Origin: Prochlorococcus sp. scB243_495D8
Lineage (GTDB): Bacteria; Cyanobacteriota; Cyanobacteriia; PCC-6307; Cyanobiaceae
Assembly: GCA_000634195.1 (NCBI GenBank)
Contig: JFLT01000015.1
Coordinates: forward strand, 1 to 64,000
Reading direction: 5' to 3'
Length of the DNA: 64,000 nt
The notes beneath the pieces are model-generated. The model was given only the letters and a program-made list of their open reading frames with translations, had not been told where the DNA came from and did not search any database. A program made the position numbers and the translations under genes. Positions 49,784 through 59,530 of the stretch are shown here, piece by piece; position 1 is the stretch's first letter, and each line of letters starts with the position of its first letter.

Positions 49784-51382
49784 ATGGAAAAAAATAAAGA
49801 AAAAATTATTGTAGTTAAAAATCTTACTGTTAAATATGGTCTAAAACAGCAACCTATTATCAAAAATTTTAATTTGGAAATAGATAGTGGAGATCATTTG
49901 GCCATAATAGGACCTTCTGGATGTGGAAAGACAACTTTTGCAAAAACATTAGTAAATATATTGCCTGCAAAGGCCACTTCTAAAGGGTATCTATCGATTT
50001 CTAATGTAGATCCTAGGAAAATAAACAACAAAGATGCACAATTATTTAGAAGAAAGAATTTTGGATTTATTTATCAAGACTCTATAAAAAAACTTAATCC
50101 GCTAATGAGAATTGGGGATCATTTATATGAATTATTTAAAACACATGATCAAACTAAATCATCTTTAGCTATTAAAAAATTAGTAAGAGAAGTTTTTCAA
50201 AAAGTCGGAATTGAAGAAAGTAGACTTGATTCTTTCCCACATCAATTTAGCGGCGGAATGAGACAGAGAGTTTCTATAGCAATGGCACTTGCTTTGAAAC
50301 CTAAATTATTAATAGCTGATGAACCTACAACAAGCTTAGATACCAAAACAAGTTTTGAAATTATGCAAGAAATAATTCATCTATGTAATGAATTTGATAC
50401 AACTTTAATTTTAATTAGTCATGATATTAATCTTGCAGCAAAGTGGTGTAAAAAAGTTGCAATAATTGAAAAGGGATCGATTGTTGAAAAAGGGAATATA
50501 TTAGATATTTTTAAATCACCAAAATCAGATATCGGGAAAAAGTTAGTAAATGCTTCAAAAATAGTATTAGAACCAAATACTAAAAATAATGCTCGAGATC
50601 AGGTCGTTCTAGAGGTAAATAACCTAAGACATTGGTATAAATTAAATTCTTCAATTTTCATTAATAAATGGAATAAGGCTTTAAATGAAGTTAGTTTCAA
50701 GTTATATGAGAATGAGACTCTTGGAATAGTTGGTTCTTCAGGGAGTGGTAAAAGTACATTATGTAGGGCTTTAATTGGACTTCTTAAAGTAAGAGGTGGT
50801 GAAATCAAAATTTATGATAAAAATCATGCATCGAAAAAAAATAAATCTTTTAAAAAGAACAATAAAGTGCAAATTATTTTTCAAGATCCTTTTTCAAGTT
50901 TGAACCCGAAAATGACAATTAAAAGTATTTTGGAAGATATATTTTTTATTCAAAAAATTTCAGATAAAAGAAAAATCGAAAAAGAAATAAAATTAATGTT
51001 TAGAAATTTGAATCTTCCCTTAAATAATAATTTTTTTAATTCTTATCCTAGCCAATTATCTGGTGGTCAATTGCAAAGAATTTCATTAGCCAGAGCGCTA
51101 TTGTTGAAACCAAAAATTTTGATTTGTGATGAGAGCGTTAATATGTTGGATGCTTCAGTAAAAATAGAGATTCTTGAATTACTTAGAGTCTTGCAAGAAA
51201 AAATGAATTTAACGATTATCTTTATTACTCATGATTTGGGCATTGCTAAAAGATTTTGTGATAGGTTGCTAGTTATGAATCACGGAAAGATAGTTGATGA
51301 AGGAGAAAGTTCCACAATATTCACTAAAACTCAAAACACGTATACAAAATCGCTTCTAAATTCCTCTTTGAATCTTATTTAA
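49784..51382 (+). CDS. Double ATP-binding ABC protein (DppD-DppF-like fusion)
   Basis: A 532-residue protein with two ABC ATPase domains in one chain. Domain 1: Walker A IIGPSGCGKTTFAKTLVNIL (about residue 40), signature FSGGMRQRVSIAMALALKPK and Walker B LLIADEPTTSLD. Domain 2: Walker A GIVGSSGSGKSTLCRALIGL, signature LSGGQLQRISLARALLLKPK and Walker B ILICDESVNMLD. The layout matches peptide/nickel transporter ATPases (DppD/F) or YejF. No permease or binding-protein gene is adjacent, so the partner must be elsewhere. Both ATP sites look intact. Confidence 0.9.
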   Translation: MEKNKEKIIVVKNLTVKYGLKQQPIIKNFNLEIDSGDHLAIIGPSGCGKTTFAKTLVNILPAKATSKGYLSISNVDPRKINNKDAQLFRRKNFGFIYQDSIKKLNPLMRIGDHLYELFKTHDQTKSSLAIKKLVREVFQKVGIEESRLDSFPHQFSGGMRQRVSIAMALALKPKLLIADEPTTSLDTKTSFEIMQEIIHLCNEFDTTLILISHDINLAAKWCKKVAIIEKGSIVEKGNILDIFKSPKSDIGKKLVNASKIVLEPNTKNNARDQVVLEVNNLRHWYKLNSSIFINKWNKALNEVSFKLYENETLGIVGSSGSGKSTLCRALIGLLKVRGGEIKIYDKNHASKKNKSFKKNNKVQIIFQDPFSSLNPKMTIKSILEDIFFIQKISDKRKIEKEIKLMFRNLNLPLNNNFFNSYPSQLSGGQLQRISLARALLLKPKILICDESVNMLDASVKIEILELLRVLQEKMNLTIIFITHDLGIAKRFCDRLLVMNHGKIVDEGESSTIFTKTQNTYTKSLLNSSLNLI

Positions 51383-52334
51383 TTTTAAGAACACTTAGTA
51401 ATTTTTGAAAATCTAATGGTAATTCTGATTCAAATATCATTTCTTTACCATTTATTGGATGTATAAGTCCAAGCTTGATGGCGTGTAATGCTTGGCCATC
51501 TAATTTACATGGTAGTTTTTTACATCTTCCATATAACGGATCACCCACAATTGGATGATTAATGTGAGCGCAATGTACTCTTATTTGATGCGTTCGCCCC
51601 GTATCTAGTTTGAAACTCATTAATGAGTAATTGCCAAATCTTTCTTCTAATTTCCAATAGGTACAGGCATACCTTCCTGAAGTTTCTTCAACTACTTTAT
51701 ATTTCAATCTATTTAATTTATCTCTGCCAATGTTTCCCACTATTTGGCCTTCTTCAGAATTCGGTGCTCCATGAATTACTGCAATATATTCGCGTGATGC
51801 TATTTTTTCTTTAATTTGTTTCTGGAGATTTACTAATGCCTCTTGGCTTTTTGCAACAACCATACATCCGGAGGTATCTTTATCTAATCTGTGAACAATC
51901 CCAGGTCTTAGTTTCCCATTAATTCCAGGTAGATCTTTACAGTGAAAAAGTAATCCATTCACTAAAGTTCCAGATTTGTGTCCAGGGGCTGGATGAACAA
52001 TTAGTCCTGATTGTTTATTAATTACTATGATGTGCTCGTCTTCAAAAAGGATATTTAAATCCATTTTTTCAGGTTTCAAATAAATAAGAGGTTCTGGAGG
52101 AGGCATCCATATTTGAATATTGTCGCCATTTTTTAATGGGGTCTTTGCTTTCGCAGTCTTATAGTTTACAAGTACTAAACCTGAATTTATAAAATGTTGA
52201 ATTCTTGCTCTACTTTGTTCTGGCCTTTTACTTACCAACCATCTGTCTAGCCTCATAGGAAGAGGTAGCTCATAAATAATTTCTATAAGCTCACCTTCTC
52301 CAATGCCGAAAGAATTTTGATTATTTAATTCCAT
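51375..52334 (-). CDS. rluD: Ribosomal large subunit pseudouridine synthase (RluD family)
   Basis: A 319-residue rRNA pseudouridine synthase. An S4 RNA-binding domain is at the N-terminus (MRLDRWLVSKRPEQSRARIQ, about residues 22-41), followed by the catalytic domain with GIVHRLDKDTSGCMVVAKSQ (about residue 146; catalytic Asp in RLDKDTSG) and the closing block LDTGRTHQIRVHCAHI. RluD/RluA-type specificity is not fixed by motif. It overlaps the ABC gene by 8 bp on its 3' side and rbgA by 10 bp on its 5' side. Confidence 0.93.
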   Translation of the reverse strand: MELNNQNSFGIGEGELIEIIYELPLPMRLDRWLVSKRPEQSRARIQHFINSGLVLVNYKTAKAKTPLKNGDNIQIWMPPPEPLIYLKPEKMDLNILFEDEHIIVINKQSGLIVHPAPGHKSGTLVNGLLFHCKDLPGINGKLRPGIVHRLDKDTSGCMVVAKSQEALVNLQKQIKEKIASREYIAVIHGAPNSEEGQIVGNIGRDKLNRLKYKVVEETSGRYACTYWKLEERFGNYSLMSFKLDTGRTHQIRVHCAHINHPIVGDPLYGRCKKLPCKLDGQALHAIKLGLIHPINGKEMIFESELPLDFQKLLSVLKIK

Positions 52335-53197
52335 AGTGGGACTTCTAAAGCAATTTTACCCAGCATTTGATTTCTATAATCTTCCAATAACTTATGAGAC
52401 ATTCTCCTTTTATCGCCAGAGGTATGTTTTGAAGCTGCTTCGTCGATCCAAGCAGAAGGACTCTTAAAGCCTTTAGTAATATCAACTCCATATCTATTAG
52501 ATATTTGTTTAACTGAGATATTCGCATTCTTATCTTTGTTGAGAGTGGATATAATTTTGATAAATCCAATTGCGACACTCTCTATTTCATAAGCAGCTTC
52601 TCCAATATCGTCACACAGTGCAAGATTAAGTGCTGATTTTTGATCTTCTAAATTTGGAGGTATAACACCAGGAGCATCTAGCAGATCTATACCACTTTCT
52701 AATTTTATCCATCTTAAATTACGAGTCACGCCTGCTTTCCTAGCGCTATCTACAACTCTTTTTTTTGCGATTCTATTAATTAATGCCGACTTTCCTACGT
52801 TTGGAAAACCAAGTGTAAGGGCTCTAATTGGCCTAATTCGCATTCCTCTAGAGAGTCTTCTATCGTCGATTGACGATCTAGAATCTTTGGCTGACTTACA
52901 AATTTCTTTAATCCCTATTCCTCTTTTAGCATCACACCAAAGAGGATATTGATCTTTAGAATTAAACCATTTATTCCAACTATTGATTGTATTCGGGGAG
53001 ATCATATCTGATCTGTTAATGACAAGAATATGTTTTTTATTATTTATCCATTTATTTAAGTGTGGATGTCCTGTTGACAAAGGAATTCGTGCATCTCTCA
53101 CTTCGATAACTAAATCTACTTTATTGATAACTTCAGATAATTTCTTTTCTGCTTTTGCGATATGGCCTGGGTACCATTGGATTTTGGGTATGTCCAC
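52325..53197 (-). CDS. rbgA: Ribosome biogenesis GTPase RbgA/YlqF-like
   Basis: Circularly permuted GTPase of 290 residues that helps the 50S subunit mature. The N-terminal IQWYPGHIAKAEKKLSEVIN is typical of YlqF; the G4 motif HILVINRSD precedes G1 TLGFPNVGKSALINRIAKKR (about residue 127), which precedes G3 DAPG. The usual NKxD is NRSD. A C-terminal helical domain binds rRNA. It overlaps rluD by 10 bp in the same direction. Confidence 0.93.
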   Translation of the reverse strand: MDIPKIQWYPGHIAKAEKKLSEVINKVDLVIEVRDARIPLSTGHPHLNKWINNKKHILVINRSDMISPNTINSWNKWFNSKDQYPLWCDAKRGIGIKEICKSAKDSRSSIDDRRLSRGMRIRPIRALTLGFPNVGKSALINRIAKKRVVDSARKAGVTRNLRWIKLESGIDLLDAPGVIPPNLEDQKSALNLALCDDIGEAAYEIESVAIGFIKIISTLNKDKNANISVKQISNRYGVDITKGFKSPSAWIDEAASKHTSGDKRRMSHKLLEDYRNQMLGKIALEVPLWN

Positions 53198-53409
53198 TTC
53201 AATAAATCAAATAAAATTTTGTATTCCTTTTAGTTTTTATAAGTTTCAAAAGTATTTACTTCTAAATTTTAGTATAAATTTAATAACTAAAAATTTTTAT
53301 AATCGTTAATTCTTAAAATTTATTAAGGCATAGGTAACAGTAACTACTTTTTAACCCAATAAGCCCAAATTAACGTTAGGGTCTTGGGATTATAAATATA
53401 GCTTGTTTA
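53198..53409. other. 212-bp gap between rbgA and pgk
   Basis: This is the longest non-coding stretch in the window. I see no ORF with family motifs and no tRNA or riboswitch signature. A TATAAA (53391-53396) close to the pgk start is a possible -10 element. A short inverted pair CCCAA (53364-53368) and TTGGG (53384-53388) precedes it. It probably holds the divergent promoters. Confidence 0.5.
53391..53396 (+). promoter_or_regulatory. Possible pgk -10 element
   Basis: TATAAA lies 13 bp before the pgk ATG at 53410. No good -35 was found; many cyanobacterial promoters in AT-rich genomes lack one. If used, the leader would be very short. It is a weak call based only on sequence pattern and position. 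Confidence 0.25.
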
Positions 53410-54618
53410 ATGTCAAAATTATCTCTTTCCAGTCTTGATAAGACACATTTAGAAGGAAAAAAAGTTCTTGTAAGAGTAGATTTTAATGTTCCATTAAATG
53501 AAGATGGTCAAATAACCGACGATACGCGTATTCGTGCAGCGATCCCAACTATTGAATATCTTATTAATCATTCTGCAAAAGTCATTTTAGCTGCTCATTT
53601 TGGTAGACCGAAGGGTCAGGTAAATGAAAAAATGAGATTAACTCCAGTAGCAGCAAGATTAAGTGAATTGTTGGGGCAAAATGTTGTTCTTACTAACAGT
53701 TGTATTGGTGATGAAGCAGTTGCACAATCAAATAGCTTATCTAATGGAGATGTTCTTTTGCTTGAGAATGTTCGTTTTTTTGGTGAAGAGGAAAAGAACG
53801 ACCTGGAGTTTGCTGAAAAATTAGCATCACATGCAGATATGTATGTAAATGATGCTTTCGGTGCTGCTCATAGAGCGCATGCTTCAACTCAGGGTGTTAC
53901 AAATTATTTAAGTCCCTCAGTAGCTGGATTCCTTTTAGAAAAAGAATTGAAATACCTACAAGGAGCAGTAGATTCCCCAAATCGTCCATTGGCAGCAATA
54001 GTTGGAGGGTCAAAGGTTAGTAGCAAAATAGGAGTACTTGATTCTTTACTAGATAAGTGTGACAAAATCATGATTGGTGGAGGTATGATTTTCACTTTTT
54101 ATAAAGCTAGAGGTTTAGATGTCGGAAAGAGCCTTGTAGAAGAAGATAAACTCGAGCTTGCTAAAGATTTAGAAGCAAAAGCAAAAGCAAAAGGAGTAGA
54201 GTTATTATTACCCACTGATGTTGTTTTGGCTGATGAATTTTCTCCTGATGCCAATAGTAAAATATCTCAAATTGATGCAATTAGTGGGAATTGGATGGGT
54301 CTAGATATTGGTCCAGATTCCATTAAAGTTTTTCAGAATGCTCTTGCAGAATGTAAGACAATTATTTGGAATGGTCCAATGGGAGTTTTTGAATTTGATA
54401 AATTTGCAGATGGTACAAATGCAATAGCTACGACTCTTGCGGACTTAAGTGCTTTTTCTGAAGTTTGTACAATAATTGGTGGTGGAGATTCAGTTGCAGC
54501 AGTTGAAAAAGCAGGATTAGCTGAGAAAATGTCTCATATATCTACCGGAGGTGGGGCAAGTTTGGAACTTTTAGAAGGTAAAACTTTACCAGGTGTGGCT
54601 GCATTAAACGACGCTTAG
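53410..54618 (+). CDS. pgk: Phosphoglycerate kinase
   Basis: Interconverts 3-phosphoglycerate and 1,3-bisphosphoglycerate in the Calvin cycle and glycolysis. The 402-residue protein has [20 protein letters not shown] (about residues 20-39), [23 protein letters not shown], the nucleotide-domain block [18 protein letters not shown] (about residue 198) and [14 protein letters not shown] near the end. It is full length and intact. It converges on an unknown protein with 2 bp between. Confidence 0.97.
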   Translation: MSKLSLSSLDKTHLEGKKVLVRVDFNVPLNEDGQITDDTRIRAAIPTIEYLINHSAKVILAAHFGRPKGQVNEKMRLTPVAARLSELLGQNVVLTNSCIGDEAVAQSNSLSNGDVLLLENVRFFGEEEKNDLEFAEKLASHADMYVNDAFGAAHRAHASTQGVTNYLSPSVAGFLLEKELKYLQGAVDSPNRPLAAIVGGSKVSSKIGVLDSLLDKCDKIMIGGGMIFTFYKARGLDVGKSLVEEDKLELAKDLEAKAKAKGVELLLPTDVVLADEFSPDANSKISQIDAISGNWMGLDIGPDSIKVFQNALAECKTIIWNGPMGVFEFDKFADGTNAIATTLADLSAFSEVCTIIGGGDSVAAVEKAGLAEKMSHISTGGGASLELLEGKTLPGVAALNDA

Positions 54619-54620
54619 GC

Positions 54621-55346
54621 TTATATCTCATCAACAATATCAATGCTCTTTGTGAAAGTAATCATTCCCTCAGGGTGAGCTATAATCCCTGACCAAATTT
54701 GTATTCCTGGTTTTGAAGGGGCTCTTGTAATTTTAAAAATCCCTCCAGACGCCAATGGTTCCAATAATATTTCTTGTTCAAACAATGAATAAACTTGATG
54801 AGGTTTTATAGCTCCAGCAATAATCACTTCTTCAAGAGGTTTATTTAGAATTATATCGATATCGTATTTTGAACCAGTAAGAACTCTATCAGGAATTTTA
54901 AAACTAATATCTATTTTTTTATTATCGTTTCTTATTGTGGTGAATAAATTTTTGATAATCCCTTCACTTATTTTTCCATTTACGATTGAAAATAAATAAT
55001 CAAATTTGGATTCGAGTATATATATTTCTCCGTTAACTATTTTTGCCCCAGAAACTTTTATTCGCAAAATATCTTCATCTGGAATATTAGATTTTAATCT
55101 TTTGATCTTCCATTTGCTGTTAGGGAAATCATTAATAATCTTTGAAAATTGTTTTGGAATATTTTGGTTTTCATCATTTCTAAAATTTTTTTTAATAAAA
55201 TCTAATTCTCGCTTATTTAATGAGGTTTCTAAATTTCTTATAAAATCAACTTTTAAAGTTTGCGTTATTGCTGAATAGGGGAGAATGAGATAAATAAATA
55301 AGTAGAGAGGGAATCCTATATTTCTGAATAAGTTTAAATTCAACAT
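54621..55346 (-). CDS. Unknown protein with signal-like N-terminus
   Basis: A 241-residue protein I cannot assign to a family. Residues 8-27 (RNIGFPLYLFIYLILPYSAI) look like a signal peptide or anchor, so it is probably exported or lumenal. The remainder is mostly beta-rich, with KRLKSNIPDEDILRIKVSGA (about residues 82-101), DRVLTGSKYDIDIILNKPLE and a C-terminal ITRAPSKPGIQIWSGIIAHP. There are no Cys or catalytic signatures. Codon use matches the neighbours. It is divergent from murG (41 bp) and converges on pgk. Confidence 0.75.
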   Translation of the reverse strand: MLNLNLFRNIGFPLYLFIYLILPYSAITQTLKVDFIRNLETSLNKRELDFIKKNFRNDENQNIPKQFSKIINDFPNSKWKIKRLKSNIPDEDILRIKVSGAKIVNGEIYILESKFDYLFSIVNGKISEGIIKNLFTTIRNDNKKIDISFKIPDRVLTGSKYDIDIILNKPLEEVIIAGAIKPHQVYSLFEQEILLEPLASGGIFKITRAPSKPGIQIWSGIIAHPEGMITFTKSIDIVDEI

Positions 55347-55387
55347 ATTTATTATTTATTATTTTCATTCTACTAATTTAAGTTTTT

Positions 55388-56479
55388 ATGTCTAAAAAAA
55401 ATAATTTATTAGTTGCAGCTAGTGGAACAGGAGGCCATATTTTTCCAGCTTTAGCAGTTTCTAAAGAGGTGGAAGATGAGTGGAATATTCATTGGTTGGG
55501 TATTCAGCGAAGACTTGATGCGAATTTGATTCCCCAAAAATATAATTTGAAGACTTTGAATTTAAAGACACCAAGAAAAAATATTTTTTTGTTTTATCAA
55601 TATATAAAAATTTTAATGTCAACTTTCCAAATAATTAGGATCTTAAAAGAAAAAAAAATTAACTTGGTTTTTACGACTGGAGGTTATATATCTGCCCCTA
55701 CTATTGTTGCTTCAAAACTTCTAAAGATACCTATCATTATTCATGAATCAAATGTAGTTCCAGGAATGGTCACGAAATATTTTGGTTTTTTATGTAACTA
55801 TGTTCTTTTAGGATTTAAAGAAACAAATTCTTATTTAAAAAATTGTAAAACTATTTTCACTGGAACACCTTTAAGAGAGCAATTCTATAAATTTAATTTT
55901 TTGCCAGAATGGGTTCCAAAAGGAAATGGACCTCTTTTGATTGTTATGGGAGGTAGTCAAGGAGCAAAAGCTATAAATCAAATTCTTTATGAATCCCTAG
56001 AGTTTTTAATAAAAAAACAATTTCGGATAGTTCATATTGTTGGCGAATCTAATCTAAAACCTTTTCATGTAAAAAACTCCAAAAATTATATTCAAAAGAA
56101 ATTTACTAATGAAATAGCAGCTTTAATTCAAAACTGTGATCTTGTAATATCGAGATCTGGTGCAGGAACAATCAATGAATTAATAGAGGCTGAAAAACCT
56201 TCAATTTTAATTCCATATCCATATTCTAAAAATAATCATCAGGAGAAAAATGCCATGATTCTTGCTGCAAGTGGAGGCTCAGTTTTAATCAATCAGAATA
56301 ATATGTCTAAAGAAGTTTTTGAAGAAACTCTAGAAAGAATTTTTAAAATAAAATCAAAAAAGGGAAAAAAACATTATGAAAAATTAGATCTCATGAAGAA
56401 GAATATGGAAAATAATAATAAAATTAAATCTAAAAATGAGATTAAAAAGTATATTGATTATTTTTTAAAGGAATTATGA
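55388..56479 (+). CDS. murG: UDP-GlcNAc:lipid I N-acetylglucosaminyltransferase
   Basis: Adds GlcNAc to lipid I to make lipid II in peptidoglycan synthesis, at the inner face of the membrane. The 363-residue protein has the first Gly-rich loop AASGTGGHIFPALAVSKEVE (about residues 11-30), the second MGGSQGAKAINQILYESLEF (about residue 197) and the UDP-binding LVISRSGAGTINELIEAEKP (about residue 255). The last 22 bp overlap the convergent CobD-like gene. Confidence 0.95.
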   Translation: MSKKNNLLVAASGTGGHIFPALAVSKEVEDEWNIHWLGIQRRLDANLIPQKYNLKTLNLKTPRKNIFLFYQYIKILMSTFQIIRILKEKKINLVFTTGGYISAPTIVASKLLKIPIIIHESNVVPGMVTKYFGFLCNYVLLGFKETNSYLKNCKTIFTGTPLREQFYKFNFLPEWVPKGNGPLLIVMGGSQGAKAINQILYESLEFLIKKQFRIVHIVGESNLKPFHVKNSKNYIQKKFTNEIAALIQNCDLVISRSGAGTINELIEAEKPSILIPYPYSKNNHQEKNAMILAASGGSVLINQNNMSKEVFEETLERIFKIKSKKGKKHYEKLDLMKKNMENNNKIKSKNEIKKYIDYFLKEL

Positions 56480-57579
56480 ATTTCTTCACATAAAAGAGTG
56501 TTATTTTTTCTATTCTGTAGACTTATTCTTGCCCACTTGTCGTTAAGAAATCTAAATGAAGTGCATTCTCTAAGCAATATTCCCTTATTTTCTAAGTATT
56601 TTATATTTGGCGACAAGGATGTTTCACTTTCTATTAAAAAAAAGTTGGTTGAAGAGTTATGAATTTTAAGGTTCTCTATTTTTAATAATTTTTCAAATAC
56701 TCTCTTTTTTTCAATATTTATCCAGCTGTGAATCTGTTTTGTCCACTGTTCATAGAATTTCTTATTACTTAGTAGATCAATCCCGGCTTTAATAGAAAAT
56801 GAATTTAAAGGCCAAGGATCTCTATTTATTTCCCATTGTTTAAGTTTTTTCGATGAGCCAATAACGTAACCTAATCTAAGTCCAGGAATATTGAAGATTT
56901 TGGTCAAGCTTCTCAAGACTAATAAATTATCAAATCTTTTGGTTAATGGTATTAAAGATTCTTTGTCTCCATTAGGTGTTATGGATAAAAAAGCTTCATC
57001 GCAGATAACTAATTTATATTTTTTTACAACTTCCTCCAACGAATTCTTTTCCCATAATTGGCCGGTAGGGTTATGTGGATTTGTTATCCAAATAACATCA
57101 CCTTTTGGATGAAGCGGAAATGATTGAGGAAAAATATCACTCCAGTTTTTTGGTAATTCGCAATGTATAAAATTGCTATTCCAACAATTTAAAGATCTTT
57201 CATAATCAACAAATGATGGAGAAGGAATACAACTTATTCCGAATTTGGATGCTTCATAACCTGCCCAGGTTATTAATTCAGAAGCTCCATTCCCAGGCAA
57301 TATATTCTCTGGATTTATCCCATGAAATTTGCCGATTATTTCTTTTAGATCACTCAAGTTTCTTTCTGGGTAATATCTAAAGCCAAGATTCTTAATTTCC
57401 GCATTTATTGAATCTATGAGTATTTGAGGGGGATCAAAGGGTACTAATGATGCACTTGCATCAATGATTTCGGAGGGTAATAAATTTAATTTTTTCGCAA
57501 TTGCATATACATTTCCACCGTGCTTCAAGTTTGATCCTTGCATGGCTAACGTTGAGTAATCATGAGGTTCATTATTCAT
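56458..57579 (-). CDS. CobD/HisC-like PLP enzyme, probable threonine-phosphate decarboxylase
   Basis: PLP class I/II enzyme of 373 residues. The N-terminal HGGNVYAIAKKLNLLPSEII (about residues 21-40) with IIDASASLVPFDPP is the signature of CobD, L-threonine-O-3-phosphate decarboxylase, which makes the aminopropanol linker of cobamides. Later blocks are LPGNGASELITWAG, ITNPHNPTGQLW and the PLP Lys in RSLTKIFNIPGLRLGY (about residue 222). Prochlorococcus makes pseudocobalamin, which fits. HisC-like aminotransfer cannot be excluded. It is 9 bp downstream of pyrD. Confidence 0.8.
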   Translation of the reverse strand: MNNEPHDYSTLAMQGSNLKHGGNVYAIAKKLNLLPSEIIDASASLVPFDPPQILIDSINAEIKNLGFRYYPERNLSDLKEIIGKFHGINPENILPGNGASELITWAGYEASKFGISCIPSPSFVDYERSLNCWNSNFIHCELPKNWSDIFPQSFPLHPKGDVIWITNPHNPTGQLWEKNSLEEVVKKYKLVICDEAFLSITPNGDKESLIPLTKRFDNLLVLRSLTKIFNIPGLRLGYVIGSSKKLKQWEINRDPWPLNSFSIKAGIDLLSNKKFYEQWTKQIHSWINIEKKRVFEKLLKIENLKIHNSSTNFFLIESETSLSPNIKYLENKGILLRECTSFRFLNDKWARISLQNRKNNTLLCEEIHNSFKK

Positions 57580-57588
57580 TCTCTAATT

Positions 57589-58758
57589 TTATTCAACCCA
57601 TTTTAAATCTGATCCAATTGCATCTTTTATACTAGATAATTGATGGTTATTGAGTTGCTTTATAATTCCCTCAAGTATATCTGGTACTAATTGTGGACCC
57701 TTATATATCCATCCAGTATAAAGTTGAATTAATGATGCTCCAGAACAAATTCTTTCCCAAGCTGACTCAGGACTATCTATTCCACCAACCCCAATTAAAA
57801 TAATCTTTTTATCAATATTATGTATATGTTTTATTATTTGATTTGCTTTTTTTTGGAGAGGCCTTCCACTTAATCCTCCATTCTCTTGAGAGAGTAATAA
57901 TCCAGTTTGCCTGATCTTTCTATTTTCAAGACCTAATCTATCAATGCTGGTGTTTGTAGCAATTATTCCATCGATATTTTCCTCGATTATTAATTGGCAA
58001 ATATCTTCAATATCTTTAAGGCCTAAATCTGGTGCAATTTTTACAAATAATGGTGGACAATTAGGTAAGTTTTTAATTTCTCTAAGAAGTTCTTTTAGAA
58101 GAATTGGATCTTGTAATTTTCTTAGTCCTTCAGTATTTGGAGAACTAACGTTTATTGCTGCGTAATCACAATATGGAATTAATAATTTTAGAGAAGTTAA
58201 ATAATCATCTTTTGCTTGAGATAAACTTGTAATTTTTGACTTCCCGAAATTTATCCCTAAACAAATATTCTCCCTATTTTTTTTAAACTCAATACCTTGT
58301 TCGACAAAGTTTTTAACTAGATTTTCAGCACCATTATTATTGAAACCCATTCTATTTAATGCTGCTTCTTCTTCTGCCAATCTAAATAACCTTGGTTTGG
58401 GATTTCCATTCTGAGCAAATTTAGTTACTGTACCAAGCTCAGCAAATCCAAAACCAAAATCTTTCCATATGTTTGCGGCATTTCCATTTTTGTCAAAACC
58501 TGCAGCTAAACCAATTGGATTACAAAAATTTATTCCACATATGTTCTGAGTTAACCTTTTATCAACTACAGAAAATTCTTCATTTAGATTTTTTAAGATA
58601 GAAGATACTATAGGCCAATTATATTTTCTTGAACTGAATGATAGGAGACTAAGAGATAAATTTGTTAAGTATTCTGCATCAATTCCAGAGTCTTTTTTTA
58701 ATACAGGGGTAATCAAGTTTTTATAAAGATTTTTAAATCCCCCCTTCTTATCATTCAT
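57589..58758 (-). CDS. pyrD: Dihydroorotate dehydrogenase, class 2
   Basis: FMN enzyme oxidising dihydroorotate to orotate with quinone at the membrane, in pyrimidine synthesis. The 389-residue protein has [20 protein letters not shown] (about residues 77-96), [35 protein letters not shown] with the catalytic Ser, and [16 protein letters not shown] near the end. The N-terminal 40 residues form the class 2 membrane-binding part. It overlaps rnhA by 4 bp. Confidence 0.96.
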   Translation of the reverse strand: MNDKKGGFKNLYKNLITPVLKKDSGIDAEYLTNLSLSLLSFSSRKYNWPIVSSILKNLNEEFSVVDKRLTQNICGINFCNPIGLAAGFDKNGNAANIWKDFGFGFAELGTVTKFAQNGNPKPRLFRLAEEEAALNRMGFNNNGAENLVKNFVEQGIEFKKNRENICLGINFGKSKITSLSQAKDDYLTSLKLLIPYCDYAAINVSSPNTEGLRKLQDPILLKELLREIKNLPNCPPLFVKIAPDLGLKDIEDICQLIIEENIDGIIATNTSIDRLGLENRKIRQTGLLLSQENGGLSGRPLQKKANQIIKHIHNIDKKIILIGVGGIDSPESAWERICSGASLIQLYTGWIYKGPQLVPDILEGIIKQLNNHQLSSIKDAIGSDLKWVE

Positions 58759-59483
58759 AAAAAATTAGGCTTCTTTTTTTCTATTATCCAATATTTTTTA
58801 TCTTTAGGAATCAATCTCCAATTACGCCATTCAAAAAGTGAATATTGTTTTATCTTTAAGTGGTTTTCATCACCTAATAAGGTTTCAAGTTCAGGTGAAC
58901 TTAACAGGTACTTTTTTTCTGCAAATTTTTGAATTAATTCATTGCGGGAAAATAATTCCTGAATTTCTACAGGTGCATTTTTTTCAAAAAAATCAACTGA
59001 GGATTCTATTTTTTTTAAGTTACTTTCTAAAGATATACCTTTGCTGTAATTAGTTGCAATTTTATCAACCCTATCATTTTGTTTATCCCCGCTATGACCT
59101 TTAACATATTCCATTATTAGGCCATTAATTCTTAATTGATCAATTTTTTGCCATAGATCAAGATTTTGAACTGGTTTCCCTGAACTTGTTTTCCATCCAT
59201 TCTTCTTCCAATTAATAATCCATTTTGTATAACCCTCTATTACATATTTACTATCAGTTCTTAGTTTAAAGTTCTCTTTTAATTTGTAGGTTTTTAATTT
59301 CTCAAGAGTTTTTATAGCCGCAGTGAGTTCCATTCTATTATTAGTAGTATTTTGCTCGGAACCACCTATTTCTAATTCGCTGTTATCTTCAAAAATTATT
59401 AAACCGCCCCAGCCACCTGGGCCTGGATTACCACTGCAGGCTCCGTCAGTTGCGGCTTCAATCGCAATACTATCACTATTCAT
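58755..59483 (-). CDS. rnhA: Ribonuclease HI with C-terminal extension
   Basis: Cleaves RNA in RNA-DNA hybrids. RNase HI spans about residues 1-150 of 242: [20 protein letters not shown] (first catalytic Asp), [18 protein letters not shown] (Glu), [18 protein letters not shown] (Asp) and [17 protein letters not shown] (His and Asp). All four acidic residues are present. The last 90 residues, including [20 protein letters not shown] and [19 protein letters not shown], are an extra domain that bacterial RNase HI does not usually have. It is 47 bp downstream of rplL. Confidence 0.93.
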   Translation of the reverse strand: MNSDSIAIEAATDGACSGNPGPGGWGGLIIFEDNSELEIGGSEQNTTNNRMELTAAIKTLEKLKTYKLKENFKLRTDSKYVIEGYTKWIINWKKNGWKTSSGKPVQNLDLWQKIDQLRINGLIMEYVKGHSGDKQNDRVDKIATNYSKGISLESNLKKIESSVDFFEKNAPVEIQELFSRNELIQKFAEKKYLLSSPELETLLGDENHLKIKQYSLFEWRNWRLIPKDKKYWIIEKKKPNFL

Positions 59484-59530
59484 AATTTTTGAAGCCGATA
59501 TTAAGGTTATCGGCTTGAAAAAATGTACTC

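Noticed and set aside
52983-53309. A 108-codon plus-strand open frame across the rbgA start and the gap before pgk
   Set aside because: Mostly antisense to rbgA, hydrophobic and Phe/Ile/Lys-rich, no motif or ribosome site; typical of AT-rich chance.
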